A DNA stretch of 31,898 bases from Candidatus Bipolaricaulota bacterium (GCA_030612175.1 JAUWOJ010000003.1:1-31898), one strand, 5' to 3'. Positions 22,696 to 31,431 are shown, counted from the stretch's first letter. The notes: generated by a model from the sequence alone, not told the origin. Numbers and translations: made by a program.

Positions 22696-23226
22696 CTAAT
22701 CTTTGAATGGGAGCCCAAGTCCTTTCAATAAGGCGTAGCCTTCTTGATCATTCCCCGCGTTAGTAACTATCGTAACATCCATTCCCTGCATTGAAACAAC
22801 TTCTCCGTAAGAGATCTCTGGAAAGCTTAGCTGTTCGCTCAATCCAAGGCTATAGTTTCCACGTCCGTCGAAAGAAGACGCCGAAAGTCCTCGGAAATCT
22901 CGTATTCCTGGCAAGACCACATTAAACAGCTTGTTCAAGAACTCATAAGCTCGTTCGCGCCTGAGCGTTACCTTGCTACCAATCGGTTCACCCTTAGTCA
23001 GATGAAAATCAGCGATTGACTGCTTAGCCTTAGTTACAACTGGCTTCTGCCCCGTGATCTTCATCAAGTTGCTCACCGCTCCCTCAAGCACCTTGGGGTT
23101 GTCCTTGGCCAAGATCCCCATATTCACGACCACTTTCTCCACGCGTGGCGTTTGCATCACATTGCCTAACCCCAGCTCTTCCACCAATCGCGGGATAATC
23201 TCTTCTTTGAATCTCTCCTGTAACAT
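22696..23226 (-). CDS. rplE: 50S ribosomal protein L5
   Basis: 5S rRNA-binding protein that contacts the P-site tRNA and S13. The 176 residues show MQTPRVEKVVVNMG, ITGQKPVVTKAKQSIADF, LRRERAYEFLNKL and FPEISYGEVVSMQGMDV as in the family. ATG 23226 is 2 nt after rplX and lacks a close SD, so it is probably translationally coupled. Confidence 0.98.
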   Translation of the reverse strand: MLQERFKEEIIPRLVEELGLGNVMQTPRVEKVVVNMGILAKDNPKVLEGAVSNLMKITGQKPVVTKAKQSIADFHLTKGEPIGSKVTLRRERAYEFLNKLFNVVLPGIRDFRGLSASSFDGRGNYSLGLSEQLSFPEISYGEVVSMQGMDVTIVTNAGNDQEGYALLKGLGLPFKD

Positions 23227-23228
23227 TT

Positions 23229-23540
23229 CTATCTAAACGTCTCCCCGCACTGCTTGCAACGGCGCATCTTCTCACCATTCACTATTTCAAACCCAATTCT
23301 GCTTGGAATGCCACACTCCGGGCAAATCGGAATAACATTGGATATGTGAATCGTTCCTTCTCTCTTGATAATCCCCGGCTCACGCAAGTTTTGGGTAGGG
23401 CGCTGGTGTTTGGTAATCATGTGCACCTTCTCTACAATAATCCTCTGCCTATCGGGATACACCACTAGTATCTTGCCTTCCTTGCCGCGATCATTCCCGC
23501 TTAGGACTTTCACACGATCTCCCTTACGTACTTTTCGCAT
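23229..23540 (-). CDS. rplX: 50S ribosomal protein L24
   Basis: Assembly-initiating 23S rRNA binder. The start ATG 23540 lies 6 nt after AGAGGAG and gives the family opening MRKVRKGDRVKVLSGNDRGKEG (103 residues); a frame starting at 23582 runs into rplN and is rejected. The KOW motif is followed by a C-terminal CPECG...CKQCGE pair that could bind zinc, as in many non-enteric L24 proteins. Confidence 0.96.
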   Translation of the reverse strand: MRKVRKGDRVKVLSGNDRGKEGKILVVYPDRQRIIVEKVHMITKHQRPTQNLREPGIIKREGTIHISNVIPICPECGIPSRIGFEIVNGEKMRRCKQCGETFR

Positions 23541-23553
23541 CACCTGCTCCTCT

Positions 23554-23922
23554 TTAGAGCACTTCGGGGGCCAACGAGACAATCCGCATCATTTTCTTTT
23601 CTCTGAGCTCCCGCGTAACTGGTCCAAACACTCGGGTTCCTACTGGTTCTTGCTGGTCGTTGATAAGCACAATCGCGTTGTCATCAAACCGAATATAAGT
23701 TCCGTCCTTTCGTCGATATGCGTTGCGCGTACGTACGATAACACCTCTAACAATCTGCCCCTTTTCTATGTCACTTGTAGGAAGACGTTTGCGCACCGAA
23801 CCGACTATGATATCACCAATCATGCCCCTTTGCCGGTTCGACGATCCCAAAATACCTATGCACCTAACCTGTTTCGCACCAGAATTATCCGCGACCCTTA
23901 ATAGTGTCTGCATCTGAATCAA
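23554..23922 (-). CDS. rplN: 50S ribosomal protein L14
   Basis: Subunit-interface protein forming bridges B5 and B8. The 122 residues are typical: LLRVADNSGAKQVRCI, RKKDGTYIRFDDNAIVLIN and GTRVFGPVTRELREK. The start is TTG 23922, which gives the family MIQ opening and follows GGTGGAGG by 7 nt. The next in-frame ATG is 3 codons later and would lose it. Confidence 0.96.
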   Translation of the reverse strand: MIQMQTLLRVADNSGAKQVRCIGILGSSNRQRGMIGDIIVGSVRKRLPTSDIEKGQIVRGVIVRTRNAYRRKDGTYIRFDDNAIVLINDQQEPVGTRVFGPVTRELREKKMMRIVSLAPEVL

Positions 23923-23924
23923 GG

Positions 23925-24170
23925 TTACGCCTCCACCTTTTCAATAACTTCAAGCAGCCGCCAACGCTTTTTCTGGCTACGGGGACGGCATTCCTCGATC
24001 TTCACTAGATCGCCAACTGATGCTAGCTCACGTTCATCATGGGAGTGGAACTTGACATGCTTACGGATGTGTTTGTGATAGCGTGGATGAACATGCCATT
24101 CTTCAACCCTCACTACAATGGTTTTCGCCATTCGATCGCTCACTACCCGCCCGATTTTTATCTTCCTCAT
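23925..24170 (-). CDS. rpsQ: 30S ribosomal protein S17
   Basis: OB-fold primary 16S rRNA binder. The 81 residues include GRVVSDRMAKTIVVRVE, HPRYHKHIRKHVKFHSHDE and GDLVKIEECRPRSQKKRWRL. ATG 24170 overlaps the rpmC stop (ATGA) and follows GGAGG by 7 nt. Confidence 0.98.
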   Translation of the reverse strand: MRKIKIGRVVSDRMAKTIVVRVEEWHVHPRYHKHIRKHVKFHSHDERELASVGDLVKIEECRPRSQKKRWRLLEVIEKVEA

Positions 24171-24367
24171 CTCGTTGCCTCCTGCATTTTCTCACTCTTA
24201 ATCGTTAGTACTCGTGCTATATCCTTGCGGGTTTTGGCGAGTTCGGCAATGTTATCTAGCTCTCCTGTTACCTTCTGAAAGCGCAGGTTCAACAGCTTGC
24301 GCTTAAGCTCCGCCTCTTTTTGCTCTAATTCCTCCACTGTAAGTTCCCGTATCTCAACAGCTTTCAT
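24167..24367 (-). CDS. rpmC: 50S ribosomal protein L29
   Basis: Helical protein at the tunnel exit that forms part of the docking site for nascent-chain factors. The 66 residues show IRELTVEELEQKEAELKRKLLNLRFQ and the KTRKDIARVLTI helix. ATG 24367 overlaps the rplP stop as ATGA and follows a strong AGGAGGAG. Confidence 0.98.
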   Translation of the reverse strand: MKAVEIRELTVEELEQKEAELKRKLLNLRFQKVTGELDNIAELAKTRKDIARVLTIKSEKMQEATR

Positions 24368-24795
24368 ATCTCTCCTCCTAGCACGATCTTCCTCTTCAGT
24401 CGCGTAGGAATCGGGAGCTTATGACTGACAAGTTCATGCACTCGCTTTGCGGCTAGTTCATCCACTCCTGCAATCTCGAAAAGGATCCTTCCCGGTTTCA
24501 CTACAGCTACCCAATGATCCACTGGTCCCTTTCCTTTCCCCATCCGCGCTTCCGCGGGATGCTTCGTTATAGCTTTGTCCGGAAAAATCCTGATCCACAC
24601 TTTAGAATCCCGGTGTGTCTGACGGCTCATCGTTGTTCGGCAAGCTTCAATTTGTCGTCCAGTAATCCACGCTGGAGCAAGTGCTTGAATACCATAGTCG
24701 CCAAATGCAATCTCATTTCCCCTTGTCGCTTTTCCCTTTGTTCGCCCGCGATGCATCTTCCTATGTTTGGTCCGCTTAGGAAATAAGAATGCCAT
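24364..24795 (-). CDS. rplP: 50S ribosomal protein L16
   Basis: Peptidyl-transferase and A-tRNA region protein. The 143 residues include KRTKHRKMHRGR, GDYGIQALAPAWITGRQIEA, IFPDKAITKHPAEARMGKGKG and FEIAGV. The MGKGKG stretch carries the Arg whose homologue is hydroxylated in E. coli. ATG 24795 follows AAGGTGAAG. It lies 12 nt after rpsC. Confidence 0.98.
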   Translation of the reverse strand: MAFLFPKRTKHRKMHRGRTKGKATRGNEIAFGDYGIQALAPAWITGRQIEACRTTMSRQTHRDSKVWIRIFPDKAITKHPAEARMGKGKGPVDHWVAVVKPGRILFEIAGVDELAAKRVHELVSHKLPIPTRLKRKIVLGGEI

Positions 24796-24807
24796 TTCTA
24801 CTTCACC

Positions 24808-25455
24808 TTATCCTCTTTGCTTCGCGCGGGTCGGGTGGTCTCCACGAAATACCCAGGCCTTGACCCCTATATGTCCGTACTTGGTTCGTGCTTCAGTAAA
24901 ACCATAGTCAATGTCCGCTCGGATTGTTTGCAGAGGAACTCGTCCTTTCATCATCATCATTGAGCGAGCAATCTCCGCGCCACCAAGTCGGCCACTCGCT
25001 TTTATCTTCACGCCGGCTGCCCCAGACCCCATGACTCGACGAATCACCTCTTTCATTGCACGCGCAGGAGCAATTCGGGTCTCGATCTGCATTGCCACTT
25101 GCTGAGATACTAAAGTTGCCTCCAAATCAGGATGGCTGATTTCCTTGATCGATATCTTCACCTTTCTATTAGTAAGCCTCTCCAGACTAGCCTGCAACTT
25201 TGCGATCTCGCTTCCGCCACGCCCAATGATTATTCCCGGCCGAGCTGAACGAATAATGATAGATACCCTATCTTCCTTAGAGCGCTCGATATTCACTTCG
25301 GCAACTGCCGCTTTGCGATATCGCTCTGCGACAAGGTCACGGATGTGCTTGTCTTCACAGATATATTCTGGGGCAAGCTTAGGGTTATACCAATTGGAAA
25401 CCCATTTTCTATTTACCCCTATACGGAACCCAATCGGATGAACCTTTTGCCCCAT
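24808..25455 (-). CDS. rpsC: 30S ribosomal protein S3
   Basis: mRNA-entry protein with a KH domain. The start is ATG 25455, overlapping the rplV stop (TAATG) behind GAGAGGAG and giving the MGQKVHPIGFRIG opening; a frame reaching 25590 lies inside rplV and is rejected. The 215-residue protein has the KH core IIIGRGGSEIAKL and the C-terminal RVPLQTIRADIDYGFTEA. Confidence 0.98.
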   Translation of the reverse strand: MGQKVHPIGFRIGVNRKWVSNWYNPKLAPEYICEDKHIRDLVAERYRKAAVAEVNIERSKEDRVSIIIRSARPGIIIGRGGSEIAKLQASLERLTNRKVKISIKEISHPDLEATLVSQQVAMQIETRIAPARAMKEVIRRVMGSGAAGVKIKASGRLGGAEIARSMMMMKGRVPLQTIRADIDYGFTEARTKYGHIGVKAWVFRGDHPTRAKQRG

Positions 25456-25796
25456 TATTGACTCCTCTCGTCGCCGACAATAACTGTAATACGGCTCATC
25501 GGTCGACGGATAATATCTGCTCGACCCATCGCCCTTGGTTTTAAGCGACGCAATGATTTTCTCATATCGACATAGGCTCCTACCACACACAGCTGATCGA
25601 CATCGACATCATAATTGTTCTCCGCGTTGGCTATTGCTGATTCCAATGTCTTGCGAATGGGCCTTGCAGCTTTCTTGTTGCAGAGCGATACAACACGTAA
25701 CGCCGCATTCACGTTCTTTCCACGGATGGTATCAATCACCAGTCTTATCTTGCGAGGAGATATTCGTATCAAATCAGTTACCGCTCTTGCTTCCAT
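25455..25796 (-). CDS. rplV: 50S ribosomal protein L22
   Basis: Tunnel-lining protein whose beta-hairpin forms part of the constriction. The 113 residues include ISPRKIRLVIDTIRGKNVNAAL, SAIANAENN and a hairpin/tail of LKPRAMGRADIIRRPMSRITVIV. ATG 25796 follows AGAGGTTGAT. It is spaced 9 nt from rpsS. Confidence 0.98.
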   Translation of the reverse strand: MEARAVTDLIRISPRKIRLVIDTIRGKNVNAALRVVSLCNKKAARPIRKTLESAIANAENNYDVDVDQLCVVGAYVDMRKSLRRLKPRAMGRADIIRRPMSRITVIVGDERSQ

Positions 25797-25805
25797 ATCA
25801 ACCTC

Positions 25806-26090
25806 TTAAGTTAATCCTGGCGCTCTCTTCTTCTTCATTCCACCATGTGCTCGAAACGTCCGCGTGGGAGAAAATTCTCCCAGTTTATGACCTACCATGT
25901 TCTCCACAATATAGACAGGGGTATGAACTCTTCCATTATGCACCTTGATTGTCAGGCCTACCATCTCAGGAGTAATCATAGAACCTCTTGACCATGTCTT
26001 GATTTCCTGCAGTTCTCCTTGTTTCACCTTATGAACCTTCTTCAGAAGGCTTTCACACACAAACGGGCCTTTCTTTGTTGCTCTCGGCAT
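25806..26090 (-). CDS. rpsS: 30S ribosomal protein S19
   Basis: 30S head protein next to S13. The start ATG 26090 follows AAGGAGAAAGGCT and gives MPRATKKGPFVCESLLKKV (94 residues); a longer frame to 26138 runs into rplB and is rejected. TWSRGSMITPEMVG, VHNGRVHTPVYI and GHKLGEFSPTRTFRAH are conserved. Confidence 0.98.
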   Translation of the reverse strand: MPRATKKGPFVCESLLKKVHKVKQGELQEIKTWSRGSMITPEMVGLTIKVHNGRVHTPVYIVENMVGHKLGEFSPTRTFRAHGGMKKKRAPGLT

Positions 26091-26101
26091 AGCCTTTCTC
26101 C

Positions 26102-26938
26102 TTACCTTCTTCCCTTCCCCGCACGGCGCACAATACAAGCATTGCTTCTCTTGTTCTTCTTGCGAGTACGACCACCTTTAGCTAGCTTCCCCGTTCGCGA
26201 CACTTGTGGCCGTCCCACATGCGCCCTTCCTTCTCCGCCACCGTGAGGGTGATCGACAGGATTCATGGCAACACCACGTACCTTTGGCCTACGTCCCAAA
26301 TGACGTACGCGTCCAGCTTTTCCATGCTTAATATTCTTATGATCAGGATTTGATACTTCGCCAATTGTTGCCCGACACTCAGCGCCAAAAATCCTCACTT
26401 CACCAGAAGGCATGCGTATATGAACCCTATTCCCTTCTTTACCTATCAGTTTAGCAGAAGTCCCTGCCGACCGCGCGACCTTCCCTCGGCTCCCCGGGGT
26501 TAGCTCCACATTGTGAACAACAGCCCCTAAGGGAATGCGTCTTAACGACATCGCGTTCCCTACACGTATCTCCGCTTCCTCACCCGCTTCTATCTTGCCT
26601 CCTACGTCAAGCGAGAGAGGGGCAAGAATATAGCGTTTCTCGCCATCAGCATAGTGAAGCAGCATAATCCAGCTGGAGCGATTCGGATCGTACTCACGTG
26701 AGACAACCCGCGCGGGGACTCCATCCTTAGCACGCCCAAAGTCAATCACTCGGTAACGACGCTTGTGTCCTCCTCCTCGCGAGCGCACAGTAATCTTGCC
26801 CTGTTTGTTTCTACCACCGTTCTTGTGTATTGGGCGCAACAAGCTTTTTTCAGGAGCTGTCTTCGATAGCTCTCCATAATCAGGCAAATCTGCGTGCCGT
26901 CGTCCCGGAGATGTTGGATTAACTCTTTTTGGCGACAT
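26102..26938 (-). CDS. rplB: 50S ribosomal protein L2
   Basis: Core protein needed for peptidyl transfer and subunit association. The 278 residues carry NKQGKITVRSRGGGHKRRYR, the SH3-like centre (GNAMSLRRIPLGAVVHNVE) and the MNPVDHPHGGGEGRA loop with the essential His. ATG 26938 follows GGGGTGATGG. It is 9 nt after rplW. Confidence 0.98.
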   Translation of the reverse strand: MSPKRVNPTSPGRRHADLPDYGELSKTAPEKSLLRPIHKNGGRNKQGKITVRSRGGGHKRRYRVIDFGRAKDGVPARVVSREYDPNRSSWIMLLHYADGEKRYILAPLSLDVGGKIEAGEEAEIRVGNAMSLRRIPLGAVVHNVELTPGSRGKVARSAGTSAKLIGKEGNRVHIRMPSGEVRIFGAECRATIGEVSNPDHKNIKHGKAGRVRHLGRRPKVRGVAMNPVDHPHGGGEGRAHVGRPQVSRTGKLAKGGRTRKKNKRSNACIVRRAGKGRR

Positions 26939-26947
26939 CGTCTACCA

Positions 26948-27244
26948 TCACCCCATTACATCAATTCTGTCACCAGGCGCCAACTGTACAATCGCTTTGT
27001 GCCAACGCGATGTATGTCCATGCATCTGGTTTAACCGCTCTCGGCGAGGCTTGCTCTTTACATTAGCCGTCCAAACCTTGTTCACTTTCACCTTGAATAT
27101 CTCTTCAACTGCTTTACGTATCTGCACTTTATTCACACCAAGAGCAACCCGAAAAGTATACTTGTTCTTTTCCATCATTCCCCACGTCTCTTCCGTTAAG
27201 AGGGGGGCTAGAATAATATCCTCAGCATGAAGCAACTTACCCAT
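26948..27244 (-). CDS. rplW: 50S ribosomal protein L23
   Basis: Tunnel-exit protein and docking site for trigger factor and SRP. The 98 residues show the family ILAPLLTEETW, NKYTFRVALGVNKVQIRKAVEEIFKVKV and NKVWTANVKSKPRR. The VNTM-like motif of E. coli is VNKVWT here. ATG 27244 overlaps rplD by 8 nt. Confidence 0.98.
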   Translation of the reverse strand: MGKLLHAEDIILAPLLTEETWGMMEKNKYTFRVALGVNKVQIRKAVEEIFKVKVNKVWTANVKSKPRRERLNQMHGHTSRWHKAIVQLAPGDRIDVMG

Positions 27245-27875
27245 CTCGAAACCTCTCCCTCACTTCCTTAAGTGCGGACAAAGTAAGCATAAGCTCATCA
27301 TGTCGCAATATATCGTACACGTTCAATCCCTCCGCTGGCAGACATTTTATTCCTACGAGATTAGAAAAGGATTTTCTAACCGCACGATTATACTCACTCG
27401 CGCTAACAATCACCAGTGCTGTAGGGTTTATTCCTAGCCGATTCAATAAGGAAATAGCCCCTTTGGTTGTGGGCTCGCTAAACGCTATCTCTCCAAGCAA
27501 AGTAACTTTCCCATCACCAGCCCGATCAGATAGCGCAGAGATAAGCGCCCCTCGGCGCATTTTCTTGGGCAATTTTACGTTGTAAGAACGCGGTTTCGGA
27601 CCAAAAGTGATTCCACCACCTACCCACAACGGAGAACGACGGCTTCCTGCGCGAGCACGGCCTGTCCCTTTCTGTCGCCAGGGCTTACGGCCGCCTCCCC
27701 TGACTTCCCCACGCGTCTTTGTAGAACTCGTCCCCTGGCGCCGACCTAGCAGCTGCGTACGAACAGCTCGATACAGAAGATCTGGATTAACCTTCGCATC
27801 AAAAATCATCTCATCCAGTTCTACCGTTTTCGGCTCCACCGCTTCATCAAGGCTATACAATCTTGCTTCAACCAT
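27237..27875 (-). CDS. rplD: 50S ribosomal protein L4
   Basis: Tunnel-constriction protein and S10-operon repressor in E. coli. The 212 residues hold RQGTSSTKTRGEVRGGGRKPWRQKGTGRARAG, the extended loop, then GGGITFGPKPRSYNVKLPKK. ATG 27875 overlaps the rplC stop region by 8 nt. No E. coli-like S10 leader is present, because rpsJ follows fusA directly. Confidence 0.98.
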   Translation of the reverse strand: MVEARLYSLDEAVEPKTVELDEMIFDAKVNPDLLYRAVRTQLLGRRQGTSSTKTRGEVRGGGRKPWRQKGTGRARAGSRRSPLWVGGGITFGPKPRSYNVKLPKKMRRGALISALSDRAGDGKVTLLGEIAFSEPTTKGAISLLNRLGINPTALVIVSASEYNRAVRKSFSNLVGIKCLPAEGLNVYDILRHDELMLTLSALKEVRERFRDG

Positions 27876-28497
27876 GACTCTTCTTTGTCAATCTCAACAT
27901 GCCGCCACGCGGACCTGGAACTGCTCCTCTGAGGACCAGTAAGTTTTTCTCTGCATCAACTCGTAATATCTCAACACCTCTCGTTGTTCGGCGACGGTTT
28001 CCCATATGTCCTGGCATTTTCTTTCCTTTGACTACTCGGCCCGGATTTACACAGTTTCCCACTGATCCTAGACCACGGTGAAAATGCGATCCATGTGATT
28101 TTGGCCCACCCGCAAAGTTCCAACGTTTTACAACGCCCTGGAATCCAAGACCACGTGTCGTTCCCATAACATCCACTTTTTCGCCCTTCGTAAACGCCTC
28201 AACCCCAATCTTGTCTCCCACCTTGTATGCAGCCGGATCGTTTATCCGTACCTCAAACAAATGTTTGTGTGGCACTACGCCTGCCTTCTTGAAGTGCCCC
28301 AACATGGGACGTGTAATCTTGCGTTCCTGGACGACTTCTTGATAACCAAGCTGAAGGGCATCGTATCCGTCAGTTTCCTTCCGTCTTATCCTAACAACTG
28401 TACTTGGTTCTGCCATAACAACTGTGACACCAATTGCATTGCCATCATCGAACAGCTGCGTCATCCCTACCTTATGTGATAAGATTCCAACCGTCAT
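27868..28497 (-). CDS. rplC: 50S ribosomal protein L3
   Basis: Early assembly protein reaching toward the peptidyl-transferase centre. The 209 residues begin with GILSHKVGMTQLFDD and contain GLGFQGVVKRWNFAGGPKSHGSHFHR, PGRVVKGKKMPGHMGN. ATG 28497 lies 8 nt after GGAGG. The 24-nt spacer from rpsJ contains only this SD. Confidence 0.98.
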   Translation of the reverse strand: MTVGILSHKVGMTQLFDDGNAIGVTVVMAEPSTVVRIRRKETDGYDALQLGYQEVVQERKITRPMLGHFKKAGVVPHKHLFEVRINDPAAYKVGDKIGVEAFTKGEKVDVMGTTRGLGFQGVVKRWNFAGGPKSHGSHFHRGLGSVGNCVNPGRVVKGKKMPGHMGNRRRTTRGVEILRVDAEKNLLVLRGAVPGPRGGMLRLTKKSHG

Positions 28498-28521
28498 TCG
28501 TCCAACCTCCGTGACAATTCC

Positions 28522-28830
28522 TTACAGTTTAATCTCGATATCAATCCCACTTGGAAGCTCGATATCCATCAAAGCATTGATCGTTTCCGAAGTTGGTTCC
28601 TTGATATCAAGTAGCCGCGTATGAATCCTTCGCTCGAAATGTTCCATCGATTTCTTATTCACATGCGGCGAGCGGAGAACTGTGTAAATTCGCCTCTTTG
28701 TCGGGAGAGGAACAGGTCCAGCAATCTTAGCCCTTGTCTGCTTCGCTGAATCAACTATCTTTCTAATGGAGCTATCCACAAGTTCATGATCGTAACCGCG
28801 CAACTTGATTCTAATCTTCTCTCTTGCCAT
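28522..28830 (-). CDS. rpsJ: 30S ribosomal protein S10
   Basis: 30S head protein that also forms the NusB-NusE antitermination pair. The 102 residues show REKIRIKLRGYDHELVDSSI, GPVPLPTKRRIYTVLRSPHVNKKS and the closing PSGIDIEIKL. ATG 28830 is 2 nt after fusA, with AGGGG about 10 nt upstream, so the S10 block is fused to the str block. Confidence 0.98.
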   Translation of the reverse strand: MAREKIRIKLRGYDHELVDSSIRKIVDSAKQTRAKIAGPVPLPTKRRIYTVLRSPHVNKKSMEHFERRIHTRLLDIKEPTSETINALMDIELPSGIDIEIKL

Positions 28831-28832
28831 CC

Positions 28833-30908
28833 TTAGTAACCCCTGCTTCTCATGATCATTCGACTTAACTCCTCTGGTACTGCATCATAACGTGTTACTC
28901 TTAATGTGTAAGCGGCACGTCCCTGGGTCAAAGAACGTAGGCGTGTAGCATAACCAAATGTCTGAGCAAGAGGAACACAAACAACAATTACCTGTACTGC
29001 CCCGCGGGGCTCACAGCTCTGGATCACACCCCGCCTCTGTCCCAAGTCGTCCATTACCTCCCCTAAGTATTCGGCGGGCGTAGCCACTTCTCCCTCCATA
29101 ATTGGCTCCAAAAGGTCAAAACTACCCCTCTCGAAGACATCATGAAGTGCATCTGTAGCGGCTGCGCGAAAAGCCACTTCCGACGAATCCACAGGGTTAA
29201 ATGAACCACCTGCTAGGGTGACCTTGATATCTACTAAAGGATAACCGGCAAGTGGGCCATTTGTCAATAGTTCCCTCATGGCGCCGATAGCGGCTGCTCG
29301 GTACTGTTTTGGAATCTCATCCTTCTTCACCGCATCTACGAGTTGAACTCCACTTCCGCGCGAAAGCGGCTCTAGATACACGATAACGTGCGCGTATTGC
29401 CCTCGCCCAGTGGTCTGCTTTGCAAACTCCTTGTCCACGCTGATTGGTTCCCGTAGTGTCTCACGATAGGCAACCTGAGGCTTTCCCATCGCCACAGAAA
29501 TTCCCTCTTCATTACGCAATCGGTCCATCAGGATTTCCAGGTGAAGTTCACCCATTCCGGAAATAACTGTCTGGTTTGTAGTTTCATCTACATCGACTCG
29601 AAAGGTTGGATCTTCTTGAGCTAACCTAGTCAATCCTTCATGTAGCGCGCCCCGCTCACCTTCCCTGCGTGGCTCAATTGCCACAAATACGACCGGCTCT
29701 GGAAAACTGATCGTTTCCAGCAAGATCGGCGCTGCTCGGTCGGATAATGTATCCCCAGTTGATATGTCCTTTGATCCTACAACCGCTACAATCTCACCCG
29801 CCCTGGCTTCGTCGAGCTGTGTGCGCTGATTAGCATGCATCCGAAAAATCCGGCTAAGGCGAAGACTCTTTCCTGTCGAAACATTGAGTACTTGCTCGCC
29901 AGCTCTTATCTTCCCCGAATAGACGCGTATGAACACTAAACGCCCAACATAGCGGTCCAGCACAACCTTGAATGCAAGCGCGGCAAACGGCGCCGCTAGA
30001 TCTGCCGAACGAACTGCGTCACCTTTCAGTTCATGCACCGGAGGAACATCAAGCGGAGAAGGAAGATAACGCGTCACTGCATCAAGAAGAGGCTGAATCC
30101 CCTGATTCTGAACAGCCGATCCCCCAAGAACAGGTACCAGTAGTTGCCTTATGCACCCCCGGCGTAATCCGCTGTGAAACGCTGCAAGGTCGATATTCTT
30201 ACCTTCAACATAACATTCCATTACTCGATCACTAAACTCCGCCACTCGTTCAATCGCCATCTCCCGGTAGTGCTCAACACTAGCTCGCAGCTTTTCTGGC
30301 ACAGCCAGATATTCCCATGTCTCCCCTTTATTTTCCTGATTCCAAACGATAAGCCGCTGTTCAAGGAGATCTATCATTCCTACCAAACATCGATCAGAAT
30401 CACAATAAGGAAGCTGTAATGGAATCGCTCTTACTCCTAAGCGTTCCTCAAGCATTTCCAGCGTCCCGATGTAGTTTGATTCAACTCGATCCAGTTTGTT
30501 GATGAATGCTATCCGGGGAATGCGATAACGATCAGCTTGGTGCCATACCGCCTCAGACTGTGATTCCACCATCTCCACTCCAGAGAAGATTACAATCCCT
30601 CCATCGAGAATGCGTAATGAGCGCTCTACCTCCGCGGTGAAATCTACGTGCCCTGGAGTATCGATAACATTGATTTGGTATTCATGCCAGAAGAGGGATG
30701 TGGCCGCAGAAGTGATTGTTATGCCTCGCCGGCGTTCCTCGGGCATCCAGTCCATCTCAGTATCTCCGTCATGAACCTCGCCCATTCTATGGGTACGTCC
30801 GGTGTAGTAAAGGATACGCTCTGTAATCGTAGTTTTGCCGGCATCGATGTGGGCCATGATCCCAATATTCCTGACCCATTTCATCTCCGTGAAGACATTG
30901 GCAGACAT
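28833..30908 (-). CDS. fusA: Elongation factor G
   Basis: Ribosomal translocase GTPase, 691 residues, five-domain EF-G length. G motifs: AHIDAGKTT (19-27), RGITITSAAT, DTPGH (83-87), NKLD (137-140). Domain III has SGMGELHLEIL. Domain IV shows GRGQYAHV and, at its tip, GGSFNPVDSSE with N571 where E. coli and Thermus have His (GSYH-VDSSE). NKLD replaces the commoner NKMD, as in some divergent and mitochondrial EF-G groups. Its place between rpsG and rpsJ still supports a main translocase role. ATG 30908 follows AGGGGA by 6-7 nt. It lies 55 nt after rpsG. Confidence 0.96.
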   Translation of the reverse strand: MSANVFTEMKWVRNIGIMAHIDAGKTTITERILYYTGRTHRMGEVHDGDTEMDWMPEERRRGITITSAATSLFWHEYQINVIDTPGHVDFTAEVERSLRILDGGIVIFSGVEMVESQSEAVWHQADRYRIPRIAFINKLDRVESNYIGTLEMLEERLGVRAIPLQLPYCDSDRCLVGMIDLLEQRLIVWNQENKGETWEYLAVPEKLRASVEHYREMAIERVAEFSDRVMECYVEGKNIDLAAFHSGLRRGCIRQLLVPVLGGSAVQNQGIQPLLDAVTRYLPSPLDVPPVHELKGDAVRSADLAAPFAALAFKVVLDRYVGRLVFIRVYSGKIRAGEQVLNVSTGKSLRLSRIFRMHANQRTQLDEARAGEIVAVVGSKDISTGDTLSDRAAPILLETISFPEPVVFVAIEPRREGERGALHEGLTRLAQEDPTFRVDVDETTNQTVISGMGELHLEILMDRLRNEEGISVAMGKPQVAYRETLREPISVDKEFAKQTTGRGQYAHVIVYLEPLSRGSGVQLVDAVKKDEIPKQYRAAAIGAMRELLTNGPLAGYPLVDIKVTLAGGSFNPVDSSEVAFRAAATDALHDVFERGSFDLLEPIMEGEVATPAEYLGEVMDDLGQRRGVIQSCEPRGAVQVIVVCVPLAQTFGYATRLRSLTQGRAAYTLRVTRYDAVPEELSRMIMRSRGY

Positions 30909-30963
30909 ACACTTCCCCTTTGATAATGCTCGCTAAATCTGGGATTTTCGTTGGGGAAGCTAG

Positions 30964-31422
30964 TTACCAGCGGTAATGAGCAAAAGCCTTGTTGGCCTCT
31001 GCCATGCGATGTGACTCAAGCCGCTTATTGTAAGCCTTCCCCTCCTTGCGCGTCGCGGCAGTAATCTCCGCGGCAAGGCGGGCTGACATAGCATACTCTC
31101 CTCGCTCTCGTGCTGCGTGAACAATCCACCGAAAAGCAAGAGCGATTTGACGATCCTTAGGAACCTCATAAGGGATCTGATAATTCGCGCCACCAACACG
31201 ACGAGTACGTACCTCTAGCCGAGGAGAACAGTTGGCAACGGCTTCTCTAAACATATCAAGAGCCGAGGACTCGTTATGTTTTTCAATCTCATCCAGAGCG
31301 TCATAGACTATTCGTTCAGCAGTAGACTTTTTCCCATCTAGCATAACATAATTGATTAGCTTTCCAAGCAACTTGCTGTTGTACTTGACATCCAGTTCCA
31401 CATCACGCCCTGCTAACTCCAT
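30964..31422 (-). CDS. rpsG: 30S ribosomal protein S7
   Basis: Head-assembly initiator and, in E. coli, str-operon repressor. The 152 residues have the core KLLGKLINYVMLDGKKSTAERIVYDAL, NCSPRLEVRTRRVGGANYQIP and the RLESHRMAEANKAFAHYRW end. The extreme N-terminus (MELAGRDVELD) differs from the common basic PRR start. ATG 31422 follows AAGGAGAAAGG. The 55-nt spacer to fusA contains little beyond the fusA SD. Confidence 0.97.
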   Translation of the reverse strand: MELAGRDVELDVKYNSKLLGKLINYVMLDGKKSTAERIVYDALDEIEKHNESSALDMFREAVANCSPRLEVRTRRVGGANYQIPYEVPKDRQIALAFRWIVHAARERGEYAMSARLAAEITAATRKEGKAYNKRLESHRMAEANKAFAHYRW

Positions 31423-31431
31423 CCTTTCTCC

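Noticed and set aside
25456..25590. 45-residue extension of S3
   Set aside because: It overlaps rplV; ATG 25455 has an SD and gives the standard MGQKVHP start.
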